Translations under genes and position numbers: made by a program
Notes under the pieces: generated by a model
Seen by the model: the letters and a program-made list of their open reading frames with translations, nothing else
The model's database searches: none
Told to the model about the DNA's origin: nothing
Part shown: positions 61,801 through 62,955 of the stretch, one piece after another
Position numbering within the stretch: the stretch's first letter is position 1
Layout of the letters: each line of letters starts with the position of its first letter
DNA from: Fasciolopsis buskii
Taxonomy: Eukaryota; Platyhelminthes; Trematoda; Plagiorchiida; Fasciolidae
Assembly: GCA_008360955.1 (NCBI GenBank)
Contig: LUCM01000083.1
Coordinates: forward strand, 652,288 to 716,287
Reading direction: 5' to 3'
DNA: 64,000 nt

Positions 61801-62955
61801 TTGCACCAGATGTCTAATCCGCTGTGGTCTGTGTGCCCGGTTGAACAGCCAAAGTGGATTAGAAAACGAGTAAGTCATATTGTAAATTTGGCCATTGAAT
61901 AACCGTACTTTCTCATGGGCAAGAAACAAGCATGTGAGAACTATCGGTCGTTATTTAACGGAAAAAGTGTTCAGGATAAACAGCTGATTATTATGGCTCC
62001 GCTTTCTATTTCAAATCCATCAAACCGATGTTATGTTGTTGATCCTCGTATGGCTCACCAAGAACGCTCCTTTTTTGCCTACTCTTTGATATTCGAAAGT
62101 AACGTTATTTGAAATAGTGGACCCAAGATTGGCGGTTGGGACTGTACAGTGGTTTGGTTTTTATGCTTGCTAGTCATTAGTTTTCACGGTCTTTCTCTGT
62201 AGATCATCCGTTTATCACTGCAGTATCGTCATTCAGCTTGTTTTCATAATTGTCGGCCCCCAAGAATCTGACTTTTCTTTGTTAAGAAATCTACCTTGAA
62301 TATAAATGGCATTCGACGAAAATGCTCCCACTTTCAACATGCCGCACATCCCTGCTTTGTTTGCTCAGCTATCCTATGCGGAGACCGTACACCGTTTGGT
62401 CCTCGGGGCCAATCCGGTTCGTACGCGTCTCGCTCTTCTCCAGTATCACCAGACGGCACTGAATAGGCCTCCATCGCCATCTGACTGCAATGATACAAAA
62501 GCCCAGAGAGCAACTACCAACTCAGCGCTTCTGCTGAACTTTCGACGAGCGACCACACCAAGCCAGGACTCCGGTCTGGAGATGTTAGACCGCTCAGCCG
62601 AGGACACCAGTCAGTCCGATACCGACCTAGCCCATGTTCGCGAGGATGTTGGCACTGATGACTTGGACAGCGAGAAAGAGGAATATGAGTATGACGATAG
62701 TGAGGATGAAGAAGATGAGGAATATGATGTACACAGTGGTATTGATGGTGGTCGGGATGAAACGGAAGATTCAAAAGTGCCCGATGAAATCCTTGGTACG
62801 TTGACTGGGAAGTGTGACTCATTCGACGAGGCTGTTCACACGGTTTCGACCGGCCAGTGCGCGGGTCTGCCTGGTTGCGTGTCTGTCACACAGTCACTGA
62901 TTTTGTAACCTTCATTTCAGCGCTGAACGACTCCGACCCCATTTGTTCCCTCTGA
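7847..62955 (+). CDS. SREBF: SREBP homologue, split gene, 13 exons placed (5' part missing)
   Basis: SREBPs are ER-membrane transcription factors. When sterols or certain lipids are low, SCAP escorts them to the Golgi, the S1P and S2P proteases release the N-terminal bHLH-zipper, and lipid genes are switched on. Exons read from the sequence: 7847-7976, 18038-18580, 24274-24699 (end tentative), 34355-34617 (start tentative), 44871-45171, 46765-46949, 53004-53234, 53759-53873, 55389-55605, 57687-57810, 61654-61869, 62369-62795, 62921-62955. Introns are GT-AG; phases run 1,1,1?,0,1,0,0,1,2,0,0,1 and match on both sides. The total of 3213 nt is divisible by three (1070 residues plus stop). Domain order (helix 2/zipper, TM1, short lumenal loop, TM2, long C-terminal domain) is that of SREBP and of no other bHLH family. 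The basic region, helix 1 and activation domain must lie before the window. Exon joins are inference without RNA data. Confidence 0.88.
9730..10812 (+). CDS. APE-type endonuclease of RTE copy A
   Basis: A 360-residue frame. The endonuclease nicks target DNA for target-primed reverse transcription. Seen in order: FNVRTL (catalytic Asn), SETRIQD (Glu), SAYAPTD (Tyr), AGDFNAQVG (Asp/Asn), QIDHIAVSYR, and ESDHALVL (Asp-His). All expected APE catalytic residues are present, and this is the only copy here with the complete set including SDH. The protein lacks the RT because of the TAG stop at its end. The start at 9730 is a non-ATG codon chosen only because an upstream TAG breaks the leader; the true start in the family is probably the ATG equivalent to 20387. 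Confidence 0.75.
   Translation: MPLLPTHSISIDDTPDTRNGLLSISVVGGFQSVSSHFLKPRQPLQLGSFNVRTLMQAGQQACLALTVDSLSIDVCCVSETRIQDSSRVIQLTAPNVSSGYFLRTSGDEAAQAVGQRVVGIVLSEKAEAALLDWIPVNSGLYAMRLQGSVGVRRDSNVKLSLFVISAYAPTDCSTDMEKEEFYDNLVTLVRKSKRSDIVVVAGDFNAQVGKLSASESCLGGRCALLAQRTDNGERLLQFCADNHLFLSSTNFRHSSRLTATWRSNSTGSLSQIDHIAVSYRWRGSVQNCRSYWTTYVESDHALVLMRFLLQLNGHRRRPEARLAVGCLCDSAVPNIYEQELSEELRTPTSSNVDDRWDQIK
10813..11470 (+). pseudogene. Reverse transcriptase N-terminal part of copy A
   Basis: After the TAG, a short deletion relative to copy E removes the start of the linker. The frame reopens at about 10898 and carries the linker (WWVKAAEQMEATAALG), the FKDQFSW block, KAAGPDDLPPVLF and WGGSLYIPIFKKGTR before family-1 sequence ends. 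RT motifs with the catalytic Asp residues are absent, so it cannot act. The RT stretch resembles copy E (VEVESNIRIL) more than copy D. Confidence 0.75.
11505..12210 (-). mobile_element. RTE-like family 2, fragment of linker and RT start
   Basis: On the minus strand, 11722-11688 reads HFQSQFSWP and 11578-11544 reads HKAPGSDGLSPALL. These correspond to FKDQFSWP and KAAGPDDLPPVLF of family 1 but are clearly diverged, which defines a second RTE family. A linker with an open frame of about 130 residues (ending near 11789) lies upstream on that strand. It abuts the family-1 fragment at about 12215, so the two are fused or nested. Stops interrupt the RT part. Confidence 0.6.
12215..13231 (-). mobile_element. 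RTE family 1, copy B: RT core and C-terminal fragment
   Basis: Read on the minus strand from 13231: an RT core with RPTIVVFRDTKGAFESVD (motif A), RQGCPIS, a remnant of the YADD box, then RALDRF, the C-terminal SLKLKGRVYCAAVRSVLL and WLGH-like region down to about 12215. It is 5' truncated and broken by frameshifts and stops, so it is a dead copy. The motif A equivalent FLDLKGAF of copy E reads FRDTKGAF. It lies antisense in SREBP intron 1. Confidence 0.75.
13540..13840. repeat. Anonymous interspersed repeat (repeat X), copy 1
   Basis: Shares blocks with 59520-59790 and 30420-30480: ctagacatcctgggtatcc against ccagacaccctggatgcc, a ccgggtatt/ccgggcatt block, aggacttcctcagca against aggacctcctcaaca, and gtcatttg-gtctatttcga. 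No coding capacity is evident. A minus-strand frame of 102 residues (13777-14085) overlaps it and has no recognised product. Confidence 0.45.
14160..15516 (-). mobile_element. RTE-like family 2, RT core to 3' end
   Basis: On the minus strand from 15516: QAGFLPVQGCSDQFF (RT motif region), a degraded LKVEFHSVDRAV (motif A, catalytic Asp lost), SDLEYADDVVPLNEDPSK at about 15120-15080 (YADD intact), a C-terminal FSYLGNYITPGG, WLGH-type sequence near 14550-14517, and a 3' segment whose last part recurs at 19463-19766 and 29400-29500. Several frameshifts make it non-functional. Its 5' edge meets a (CT)n run at 15520. Confidence 0.75.
15519..15549 (+). repeat. (CT)n microsatellite
   Basis: About 30 bp of TC dinucleotides, directly next to the 5' break of the minus-strand family-2 fragment. 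Confidence 0.95.
16200..16830 (+). mobile_element. Penelope-like element, reverse transcriptase N-terminal fragment
   Basis: Plus-strand peptides include IFILPADKGRIVVLMDD (16371-16423), the hallmark start of the PLE RT (ILPADKGxxxVVMD), and HFFGIPKIFDVKIPLR then MVTLTGASACNFAKSLSK (about 16580-16690), the PLE LPKIHKP...PLRPIVS block with YNLAK. The frame is broken between them. The catalytic core is not seen: sequence passes into a TA array. It is a dead fragment in SREBP intron 1. Confidence 0.7.
16845..16917. repeat. (TA)n microsatellite, about 73 bp
   Basis: Uninterrupted TA dinucleotides just after the PLE fragment. Confidence 0.98.
16918..18037. other. 3' part of intron 1, nothing recognised
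   Basis: Only short chance frames (for example 17034-17423 plus). The last 30 bp before 18038 are T-rich, as expected for the exon acceptor. Confidence 0.5.
18038..18580 (+). CDS. SREBF: SREBP exon: Ser/Pro-rich cytosolic linker
   Basis: A 543-nt open stretch rich in Ser, Pro, Thr and Asn with few charged residues, encoding about 181 residues of probably disordered linker between the zipper and the first membrane span. Acceptor: pyrimidine-rich tract ending tacccag at 18037. Donor: GTAAGT at 18581. The first two bases complete the phase-1 codon left by exon 7847-7976. It leaves in phase 1, which the next exon again completes. No motif was recognised inside it. The SREBP assignment rests on phase and position. 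Residues near the start (NSSPESGISLDPSPNSS) resemble the Ser/Pro stretch after the zipper in other SREBPs only in composition. Confidence 0.75.
18900..19200 (-). mobile_element. RTE family 2, C-terminal fragment
   Basis: A minus-strand peptide IRLRWLSMFRACPQNT followed by RFPRGSSSCA matches the family-2 block RLRWLGHVLRMPxxRLPR...GSGWKxxRGG that is better kept at 42999-43223. No complete frame. Confidence 0.55.
19463..19766 (-). mobile_element. RTE family 2, 3'-end fragment
   Basis: The minus-strand translation (YLHSSQTYYFTVDHLSLFF, then QPKSEHVGALLMAAQ) matches the 3' segment at 14470-14165 (SLDSSQIYCSEVDLSLFP, then QPQSEQVGAS). The same end recurs at 29400-29500. Whether this end is translated in the element is unknown. 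Confidence 0.55.
19755..20020 (+). repeat. Interspersed repeat (repeat Y), copy 1
   Basis: Similar over about 230 bp to 41703-41935: ttgtatagatttttgcgtac, then gtcgcatttcagtc, then cgaggaataatca, cattatgatatgttg and tttgtcaaaatttgac. In the second copy this stretch sits inside the family-2 RT, so it is probably RT-derived. Copy C of family 1 begins about 15 bp downstream. Confidence 0.6.
20387..21649 (+). CDS. APE-type endonuclease of RTE copy C
   Basis: A 420-residue frame from an ATG (MSYTPENYPLLHRSSRR). The N-terminal leader of about 100 residues is basic and includes an Ala-Thr repeat (GCTACT units). The endonuclease follows with FNVRTL, SETRIQD, LAYAPTD, AGDFNAPIG, QIDHIAVSYR and ELDHALVL. 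The catalytic Asp-His pair is present but SDH reads LDH, and AQVG reads APIG. It ends at TAG 21647-21649, where copy E reads CAG. Near identical to copies A and D over the endonuclease. Confidence 0.8.
   Translation: MSYTPENYPLLHRSSRRIIRTALPTASSAGRMGSDKYATATAQSSLSFIQPFSSVSNGNNLPLLPTHSISIDDTPDTRNGLLSISVVGGFQSVSSHFLKPRQPLHLGSFNVRTLMQAGQQACLALTVDSLSIDVCCVSETRIQDSSRVIQLTAPNVSSGYFLRTSGDEAAQAVGQRVVGIVLSEKAEAALLDWIPVNSGLCAMRLQRSVGVRRDSNVKLSLFVILAYAPTDCSTDMEKEEFYDNLVTLVRKSKRSDIVVVAGDFNAPIGNLSASESCLGGRYALLAQRTDNGERLLRFCADNHLFLSSTNFRHSSRLTATWRSNSTGSLSQIDHIAVSYRWRGSVQNCRSYWTTYVELDHALVLMRFLLQLNGHRRRPEARLAVGCLCDSAVPNIYEQELSEELRTPTSSNVDDQWNQIK
21720..22170 (+). pseudogene. C-terminal domain remnant of RTE copy C
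   Basis: Two overlapping frames together carry the family-1 C-terminal domain after the deletion. The first reads to a TAG at 21938 (GVET then stop, where copy E has CETWSM). The second starts MRVGDVRRLEVFDN and runs to a stop at 22159. Not fused to any RT. Confidence 0.7.
22600..23640 (-). mobile_element. RTE family 2, RT and C-terminal fragment
   Basis: The minus strand from about 23605 reads QTSFRPGWGYIDQTFIL (compare QAGFRPGRGCIDQILTL), then RPMTFLSLELKTSLDS (motif A, Asp lost), and further down a C-terminal region including cagttctgtgggcctacgca, shared with 14510-14530 and 19085-19105 on the same strand. It has many stops. It begins 10 bp after the end of copy C, in inverted orientation. 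Confidence 0.6.
24274..24699 (+). CDS. SREBF: SREBP exon: linker end and transmembrane segment 1 (S2P site)
   Basis: After about 110 polar residues comes a hydrophobic segment at 24603-24671, LAARTTLCVSALCLVALDPS. It lines up with SREBP TM1, where the family has DRSR-x-x-LC followed by a hydrophobic run and an Asn-Pro. Here the Leu-Cys pair at 24621-24626, the position where S2P cuts in vertebrates, is kept, and Asn-Pro reads Asp-Pro. Acceptor: atcctttcag at 24273, phase 1, matching the exon before. The frame closes at a TAA at 24711. The end used here is a GTTCGT donor at 24700, the only phase-1 GT near the end; it is a poor donor, so the end is tentative. GTAAAA at 24710 looks better but leaves phase 2. 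Confidence 0.82.
25027..25100 (+). repeat. tRNA-like sequence, possible SINE head
   Basis: ttggcttggtggttaagtg resembles an A-box and tttgagttctagctgg a decayed B-box, about 35 bp apart. Not a functional tRNA. Confidence 0.33.
27364..27606 (+). other. Unidentified 80-residue open frame
   Basis: Encodes a charged, probably helical peptide (ELEHLKLCSVTKDRLKHR near its start). The opposite strand is open over the same stretch (27289-27534, 81 residues, with NARRAANVARLIHD), so either could be real or neither. It is not SREBP: no bordering splice signals in the right phase, and the residues do not fit. It could be a relic of an unknown transposon. Confidence 0.25.
28900..29390 (+). mobile_element. 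RTE family 2, RT core fragment
   Basis: Plus strand: LGPKAAFDSVDCTV (motif A, Asp replaced), VPEKFISLFQS, then SDLEYADEIVLLNRD (YADD reads YADE) and FAPSKCKILLQD. The segment between motifs A and B is shortened and frameshifted. An inverted family-2 3' end follows at 29400-29500. Confidence 0.65.
29400..29500 (-). mobile_element. RTE family 2, 3'-end fragment
   Basis: On the minus strand, tcagagcatgttggtgtaag and flanks match the 3' ends at 14165-14225 and 19463-19545. Confidence 0.45.
30140..30500 (+). repeat. Repeat X, copy 2, upstream of RTE copy D
   Basis: AT-rich start, then ccatcgggatcc (30258-30269, as at 54923-54934), and catccggatgggaccagacatcctagat, which matches 59530-59560. It merges into the family-1 leader near 30510, so it may be part of the 5' leader of an older family-1 variant. 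Confidence 0.45.
30722..31987 (+). CDS. APE-type endonuclease of RTE copy D
   Basis: A 421-residue frame from an ATG (MSYTPKNYSILHRSSRR), with a basic leader containing three Ala-Thr units, then FNVRTL, SETRIQD, SAYAPTD, AGDFNAQVG, QIDHIAVSYR and a final DSGHALVL. The family SDH is SGH here: the conserved Asp is Gly, which should impair catalysis. Up to the QIDHIAV block it is nearly identical to copy A; from SYLTTYVDSGH on it follows copy E instead. It ends at TAG 31985-31987. Confidence 0.8.
   Translation: MSYTPKNYSILHRSSRRIIRTALPIASSAGRMGSDKYATATATAQSFLPFIQRVSCLQPNLLPVLLIHSVPTDDTPDTRNGLLSISVVGGFQSVSSHFLKPRQPLHLGSFNVRTLMQAGQQACLALTVDSLSIDVCCVSETRIQDSSRVIQLTAPNVSSGYFLRTSGDEAAQAVGQRVVGIVLSEKAEAALLDWIPVNSGLYAMRLQGSVGVRRDSNVKLSLFVISAYAPTDCSTDMEKEEFYDNLVTLVRKSKRSDIVVVAGDFNAQVGKLSASESCLGGRCALLAQRTDNGERLLQFCADNHLFLSSTNFRHSSRLTATWRSNSTGSLSQIDHIAVSYRWRSSVQNCRSYLTTYVDSGHALVLLRFLLQLNGHRRRPRMRLAVERLSDSAVPNIYEQELSEELRTPTSSNVDDRWDQIK
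32038..33204 (+). pseudogene. Reverse transcriptase of RTE copy D (catalytic Asp residues lost)
   Basis: A 388-residue open frame with a full RT core: FKDQFSWPH, KAAGPDDLPPVLFKLGG, SLIVPVFKKGTR, NHRGISLIPIVTKVLD, QQAGFRPGRGCIDQI, FLGLKRAFDSVN, RQGCPISAFLFNF and DLDYGNDVV. Motif A should be FLDLKGAFDSVD and motif C YADD, as copy E has; here the first Asp is Gly and YADD is YGND, so polymerase activity is not expected. The frame ends by frameshift just after motif C. The start is arbitrary, since the domain was once fused to the endonuclease. Confidence 0.8.
33205..33970 (+). pseudogene. C-terminal domain remnant of RTE copy D
   Basis: Overlapping frames read LNYLGTCLLNAGGSSVEI, SLKLKGRVYCAAVRSVLL, then after a stop near 33512 sequence equivalent to MRVGDVRRLEVFDNRC and the WLGHVLRM block. 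Frameshifted and not translatable. Confidence 0.7.
34355..34617 (+). CDS. SREBF: SREBP exon: lumenal loop with RxxL site and transmembrane segment 2
   Basis: Opens with a short polar lumenal stretch containing Arg-Arg-Leu-Leu at 34375-34386, an RxxL motif of the kind S1P cuts in the SREBP loop. A Ser-rich run and transmembrane segment 2 follow (34435-34495, CILYLLQWLVALFFCFWAW), then a basic stop-transfer patch (RSSRRWRRS), as in the family. Joined to the previous exon, the loop is about 35 residues, close to the vertebrate length. The donor GTATCT at 34618 is phase 0. Three acceptors in a row are possible (AG at 34330, 34354, 34360), all phase 1; 34354 has the best pyrimidine tract. The exon lies about 215 bp after the end of RTE copy D. 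Confidence 0.82.
34618..37250. other. Intron 4, 5' part
   Basis: AT-rich, with a minus-strand tRNA-like sequence at 35612-35690. Short frames such as 36256-36486 and 36578-36808 (minus) have no recognisable product. Confidence 0.5.
35612..35690 (-). repeat. tRNA-like sequence, possible SINE head
   Basis: On the minus strand, tggcttggcagaacatttcg resembles an A-box, and gattcgaatttgg is a good B-box match about 30 bp on. Confidence 0.4.
37430..38130 (+). mobile_element. Penelope-like element, GIY-YIG endonuclease fragment
   Basis: One frame (37449-37658) ends just before ACGGTYIGKIDQSLSRG at about 37660-37710, the GIY-YIG-type motif of PLEs (SCGASYIGRTxRRLSxR). Sequence after it fits the EHLP and SSIAKHLxxSNH region. 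A frame at 37811-38128 (FSEAMLVRLRNPGEKLSTHC) resembles the terminal FAEALAIRRxKPxLCxQ block. A TGA interrupts the domain start. It may derive from the same family as the RT fragment at 16200. Confidence 0.6.
39096..39129. repeat. (TA)n microsatellite
   Basis: About 34 bp of TA dinucleotides, 400 bp before the decayed family-2 element. Confidence 0.95.
39545..43230 (+). mobile_element. RTE family 2, long decayed element
   Basis: The only copy here that shows family 2 from end to end. The leader at 39550-40020 is clearly related to the family-1 leader (cgagttatacgagatggctt, tcttagaaccaaaggctt, gcatcggtcgtcgcgca). The endonuclease at about 40420-40640 reads RVGIFLNWQAECALLD and LVNSCFCAFRLNGFVC, with YAPNDCS-like sequence. 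A linker lies near 41070, and RT at 41440-41770 gives GPDGLFPTLF, KDWCESVIVSIYKKDDG and RTENIVAFQSR. Then come SLPSLFLFNFVIETV and KLSDFEYTDNVEPPNE (42430-42610, YADD reads YTDN), and the C-terminal LPRCTLLSEVGIGWKMSRG at 43050-43110. It has many stops and frameshifts. Confidence 0.68.
41703..41935 (+). repeat. Repeat Y, copy 2, inside the family-2 RT
   Basis: Matches 19755-20020 over about 230 bp, starting in the RT fingers region. Confidence 0.6.
43231..44870. other. Intron 4, 3' end, nothing recognised
   Basis: Short frames only (43507-43770 plus; 44562-44864 minus). The last 40 bp are T-rich before the acceptor at 44870. Confidence 0.5.
44871..45171 (+). CDS. SREBF: SREBP exon: start of C-terminal regulatory domain
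   Basis: Reads GVVNSSVKNLNHCLVDLAQP near the start, which lines up with the vertebrate stretch just after TM2 that ends ALGRPLP (helix, LxxLxxPL). A Trp/Leu-rich helix follows (FWNKLIGWSG), matching the family's LLWNLIRHLL region. This domain faces the cytosol and binds SCAP in other animals. Acceptor: ccatgtccag at 44870, phase 0, as required by the previous exon. Donor: GTACGT at 45172, phase 1. The open frame runs on to 45347, and a second AG 24 bp after the donor would give an implausibly short in-frame intron, so I ended the exon at the donor whose phase fits 46765. Confidence 0.78.
45172..46764. other. Intron 5
   Basis: The open frame of the preceding exon runs on to 45347, and another frame is open at 45187-45420, but neither fits SREBP. 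A small family-2 RT piece lies at 46495-46610 on the minus strand. Otherwise nothing recognised. Confidence 0.55.
46495..46610 (-). mobile_element. RTE family 2, YADD-region fragment
   Basis: The minus strand reads EDSAMDISYNGKLFDLEYAD, as in the family-2 copies at 15130 and 29170. About 115 bp. Confidence 0.6.
46765..46949 (+). CDS. SREBF: SREBP exon: C-terminal domain
   Basis: A 185-nt open segment with alternating hydrophobic and charged residues (LDTLSLAHLFVRCCHDFF; QWVHQGVVLALVVGQIWG). These can be placed on the helical repeats of the SREBP C-terminal domain that surround the HLTATNLALSALNLAE region of vertebrates. Identity is low and the call leans on the splice signals: acceptor cattcatatcag at 46764 with two bases completing the phase-1 codon of 45171, and donor GTAAGT at 46950 in phase 0, matching 53004. 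The overlapping frame has a stop at 46900-46902 and is not used. A minus-strand family-2 RT fragment lies about 150 bp upstream. Confidence 0.65.
46950..47750. other. Intron 6, 5' part, nothing recognised
   Basis: AT-rich sequence without a recognisable frame or repeat up to the truncated end of RTE copy E. Confidence 0.5.
47884..48576 (-). CDS. C-terminal domain of RTE copy E
   Basis: A 230-residue open frame: LTIVDRFTYLGSCVSNDG, SLKLKGRVYCAAVRSVLL, SMRVGDVRRLEVFDNRC, LSRLRWLGHVLRM and a basic Trp-rich tail ending at a normal stop. This domain follows the RT in RTE elements of flatworms. It is the best preserved copy here, and the frames of C, D, F and G were judged against it. Confidence 0.75.
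   Translation of the reverse strand: MILDGEELTIVDRFTYLGSCVSNDGSSGLEVSMRISKARAAYAGLKHLWRRPDISLKLKGRVYCAAVRSVLLYSCETWSMRVGDVRRLEVFDNRCLRSMARIGWSDRVSNIEVRNLVLGGTSENRLFQRMKLSRLRWLGHVLRMTNTRLPYCALFCVSHKEWKKPCGGQQMTWQRGMRKCTAKLGKVGVSHLRGWGPKDLSTCWLETLKDMTVNREQWRSCCHFLSNQND
48616..49557 (-). CDS. Reverse transcriptase of RTE copy E
   Basis: A 313-residue frame, shifted against the preceding one near 49500. It holds KAAGPDDLPPVLFKLGG, SLNIPIFKEGTR, QQAGFRPGRGCIDQIFTL, FLDLKGAFNSVD (motif A with Asp), RQVCPISAFLFNFVMDE (QGCP reads QVCP) and CDLDYADDVVCLF (motif C intact). It is the only copy in the window with both catalytic RT motifs. The frame ends by frameshift in the thumb near 48616. Confidence 0.75.
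   Translation of the reverse strand: MGRAPQGSVKLAIVSSPTSGAVNPWEVSLDPPKEVEVESNIRILKKGKAAGPDDLPPVLFKLGGEVLMKSVISLVHDIWNEDRIPLSWGGSLNIPIFKEGTRNECRNHRGIILIPIVTKVLDSIMHRRSTPIRESNIREQQAGFRPGRGCIDQIFTLRQTPETRHTHRRPTIVVFLDLKGAFNSVDRSALLSAPHRKGMPTKFVNLLRALYSHTYGRVRVYGELSRSFETTSGVRQVCPISAFLFNFVMDEVMGDALGGPRDVGVQLGNGGKLCDLDYADDVVCLFESADHAQRALDKLSRSVARFGMCFAVL
49491..50411 (-). pseudogene. Endonuclease (C-terminal half) fused to linker, copy E
   Basis: A 306-residue frame: AGDFNAQVG near the start, QIDHIAVSYR, DSGHALVL (conserved Asp lost), then without a stop IKQAMHLAANFACGPRSSVH and the linker to WAEHLKDQLSW. It shows the ancestral fused arrangement of family 1. The first half of the endonuclease, with its Asn, Glu and Tyr catalytic residues, is deleted. 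Confidence 0.75.
50808..50880 (+). repeat. tRNA-like sequence, possible SINE head
   Basis: ggtagcgtaatggctaaggcg is a good tRNA D-arm/A-box, and tcctgggttcgcgtcacaa follows as T-arm/B-box at tRNA spacing. The acceptor stem does not pair convincingly. Best of the four tRNA-like sequences here. Confidence 0.45.
51572..51676. repeat. Long imperfect inverted repeat (hairpin)
   Basis: The left arm (about 51572-51618) contains ggtagatgtaatgtgccgac and ends tttcgact. The loop is about 9 bp (aacgtgggg). The right arm (about 51628-51676) starts agtcgaaa and contains gcgcattacatctacc. The arms pair over about 46 bp with few mismatches. Could be a MITE, the fold-back end of an element, or a PLE terminal structure. 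Confidence 0.85.
53004..53234 (+). CDS. SREBF: SREBP exon: C-terminal domain, Trp-rich segment
   Basis: Exactly 77 codons with no stop, phase 0 at both ends. It starts RSILHWTSSG, which matches the Trp-containing segment of vertebrate SREBP (AMQWLCHPVG), and ends with a helix PALYRFSDRLRNSLQIQLI, matching the QVTQLFREHLLERAL helix. Acceptor: pyrimidine-rich ttcactatcctag at 53003. Donor: GTGAGT at 53235. The frame continues past the donor to a stop at 53277, as expected for read-through into the intron. The domain is cytosolic and regulatory. Confidence 0.82.
53759..53873 (+). CDS. SREBF: SREBP exon: C-terminal domain, short exon
   Basis: A 115-nt exon encoding about 38 residues (SRSELDELRAPMEALLSLVP, then TFDSDL). 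Acceptor: aactttgcag at 53758, phase 0, matching 53234. Donor: GTGAGT at 53874, phase 1, matching the two-base start of 55389. It sits where vertebrate SREBPs have the variable stretch and the EFSDALGYLQLL helix; the junction with the next exon reads FDSDLEAYDLM, which fits that helix. The intron before it is only 524 bp. RTE fragment F starts about 55 bp after its donor. Confidence 0.75.
53925..54299 (+). mobile_element. RTE family 1, copy F, 3'-end fragment
   Basis: Begins within the C-terminal coding end (cagatgacgtggcaac) and runs through the 3' UTR to a (GAT)n tail at 54284-54297. A classic 5'-truncated insertion, about 55 bp after the donor of exon 53759-53873. Confidence 0.8.
54748..54798. 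repeat. (AT)n microsatellite
   Basis: About 50 bp of AT dinucleotides directly before repeat X copy 3. Confidence 0.95.
54799..54980 (+). repeat. Repeat X, copy 3
   Basis: gccgtcggaactatagc, then tccatcgggatcc and gggcgagatactgcccg match the opening of repeat X at 30160-30300; the 59210-59400 copy is similar. It starts right at an AT microsatellite, as the others start in AT-rich sequence. Confidence 0.4.
55389..55605 (+). CDS. SREBF: SREBP exon: C-terminal domain, conserved Trp-Trp segment
   Basis: Contains RSRWWSELLYYVWVQRHG, which aligns with the conserved PVAKWWASLTAVVIHWL of vertebrate SREBPs. The approach to it (TEGIATPVLMM) has the spacing of the vertebrate ATTTGVDP. It ends LAHALWLIY, matching the AALHSFKAARALL helix. 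Acceptor: tttttttctaag at 55388, with two bases finishing the phase-1 codon. Donor: ttacag|GTAAAA at 55606, phase 2. An upstream GT-AG bounded piece at about 55271-55318 is open in one frame only and that frame does not fit, so it is left out. Confidence 0.87.
55827..55858. repeat. (TTA)n microsatellite
   Basis: About ten TTA units in intron 9. Confidence 0.95.
56900..57553 (+). mobile_element. RTE family 1, copy G, C-terminal and 3' fragment
   Basis: Starts in the CAAVRSVLLYSCETW region (gttgtatggttgcgagatatgg). A 45-bp deletion follows MGDVRRLEVFDHRC-type sequence. It continues through FQLMKLSRLLWL and the tail KEWKKPCGDQQTTWQRGMRK to the 3' UTR. Stops interrupt it. It ends about 130 bp before exon 57687. 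Confidence 0.8.
57687..57810 (+). CDS. SREBF: SREBP exon: C-terminal domain
   Basis: Encodes about 41 residues: NDSLTSAKQGCRLLKKSIHP then SSAEDFIDPFQIT. This aligns closely with vertebrate PASLTICEKASGYLQDSL and TPASSSIDKAVQL, with the same spacing between the Ser-Leu-Thr start and the Ile-Asp. Acceptor: cattgtctgttgtag at 57686; the first base completes the phase-2 codon of 55605. Donor: GTATGT at 57811, phase 0. RTE fragment G ends about 130 bp upstream. Confidence 0.87.
57811..59204. other. Intron 10, 5' part, nothing recognised
   Basis: A plus-strand frame at 58540-58812 (90 residues) has no recognisable product, and no exon is needed here because the phases of 57810 and 61654 already agree. 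A short direct repeat of cgaacgaa/aacgaac lies near 58240. Confidence 0.5.
59205..59800 (+). repeat. Repeat X, copy 4 (longest)
   Basis: Combines the opening seen at 30160 and 54800 with the later blocks seen at 13540-13830 (ccagacaccctggatgcc, ccgggcatt, aggacctcctcaaca, gtcatttgagtctatttcga), linking all copies into one family. Confidence 0.45.
60240..60500 (-). mobile_element. RTE family 2, RT motif A fragment
   Basis: The minus strand reads LNSKSAVDSVDRAIQW, as family-2 motif A (LKxxFDSVDRAVxW, compare 15361-15420), preceded by a degraded QAGFRPGRG region. Confidence 0.5.
61401..61443. repeat. (TA)n microsatellite with one interruption
   Basis: tatgta(ta)n, tacg, (ta)n over about 43 bp; it produces chance minus-strand frames rich in Ile-Tyr. 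Confidence 0.95.
61654..61869 (+). CDS. SREBF: SREBP exon: C-terminal domain
   Basis: Seventy-two codons starting AWHWLALDRVLSIVIESLMR, which continues the helix begun in the previous exon and matches vertebrate LFLCDLLLVVRTSLWRQ. A second helix, GALVHCLHTVLHLLHQM, matches the FQRDLSSLRRLAQSF helix. Donor: GTAAGT at 61870, phase 0. Acceptor: gaaaaag at 61653, phase 0 as required, though its pyrimidine tract is weak; the frame stays open upstream, so the start could differ by a few codons. An AT microsatellite lies about 210 bp upstream. Confidence 0.84.
62369..62795 (+). CDS. SREBF: SREBP exon: last conserved helix and acidic tail
   Basis: Starts LSYAETVHRLVLGANPVRTR, a clear match to the last conserved block of the family ([22 protein letters not shown] in human). 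It then departs from the family: a Thr/Ser/Gln-rich linker and an acidic run EKEEYEYDDSEDEEDEEYD at about 62671-62728. The terminal helices that follow this block in vertebrates are not seen. Acceptor: ctttgtttgctcag at 62368, phase 0. Donor: GTACGT at 62796, phase 1. An upstream ATG at 62306 is in frame but lies before the acceptor and after stops, so it is not a start. The intron before the exon is 499 bp. Confidence 0.87.
62921..62955 (+). CDS. SREBF: SREBP terminal exon with stop codon
   Basis: Two bases complete the phase-1 codon of 62795 (Ala), followed by LNDSDPICSL and TGA at 62953-62955. Acceptor: ccttcatttcag at 62920. The intron, 62796-62920, is only 125 bp. If it were retained, the frame would stop at about 62906 with a different tail. 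No AATAAA was spotted in the roughly 1 kb that follows, so the 3' end is not located. Confidence 0.7.

Noticed and set aside
62306..62368. ATG at 62306 as the start of a separate 200-residue acidic protein
   Set aside because: The stretch before 62369 reads as intron end with an in-frame acceptor at 62368, and what follows continues the SREBP C-terminal domain.
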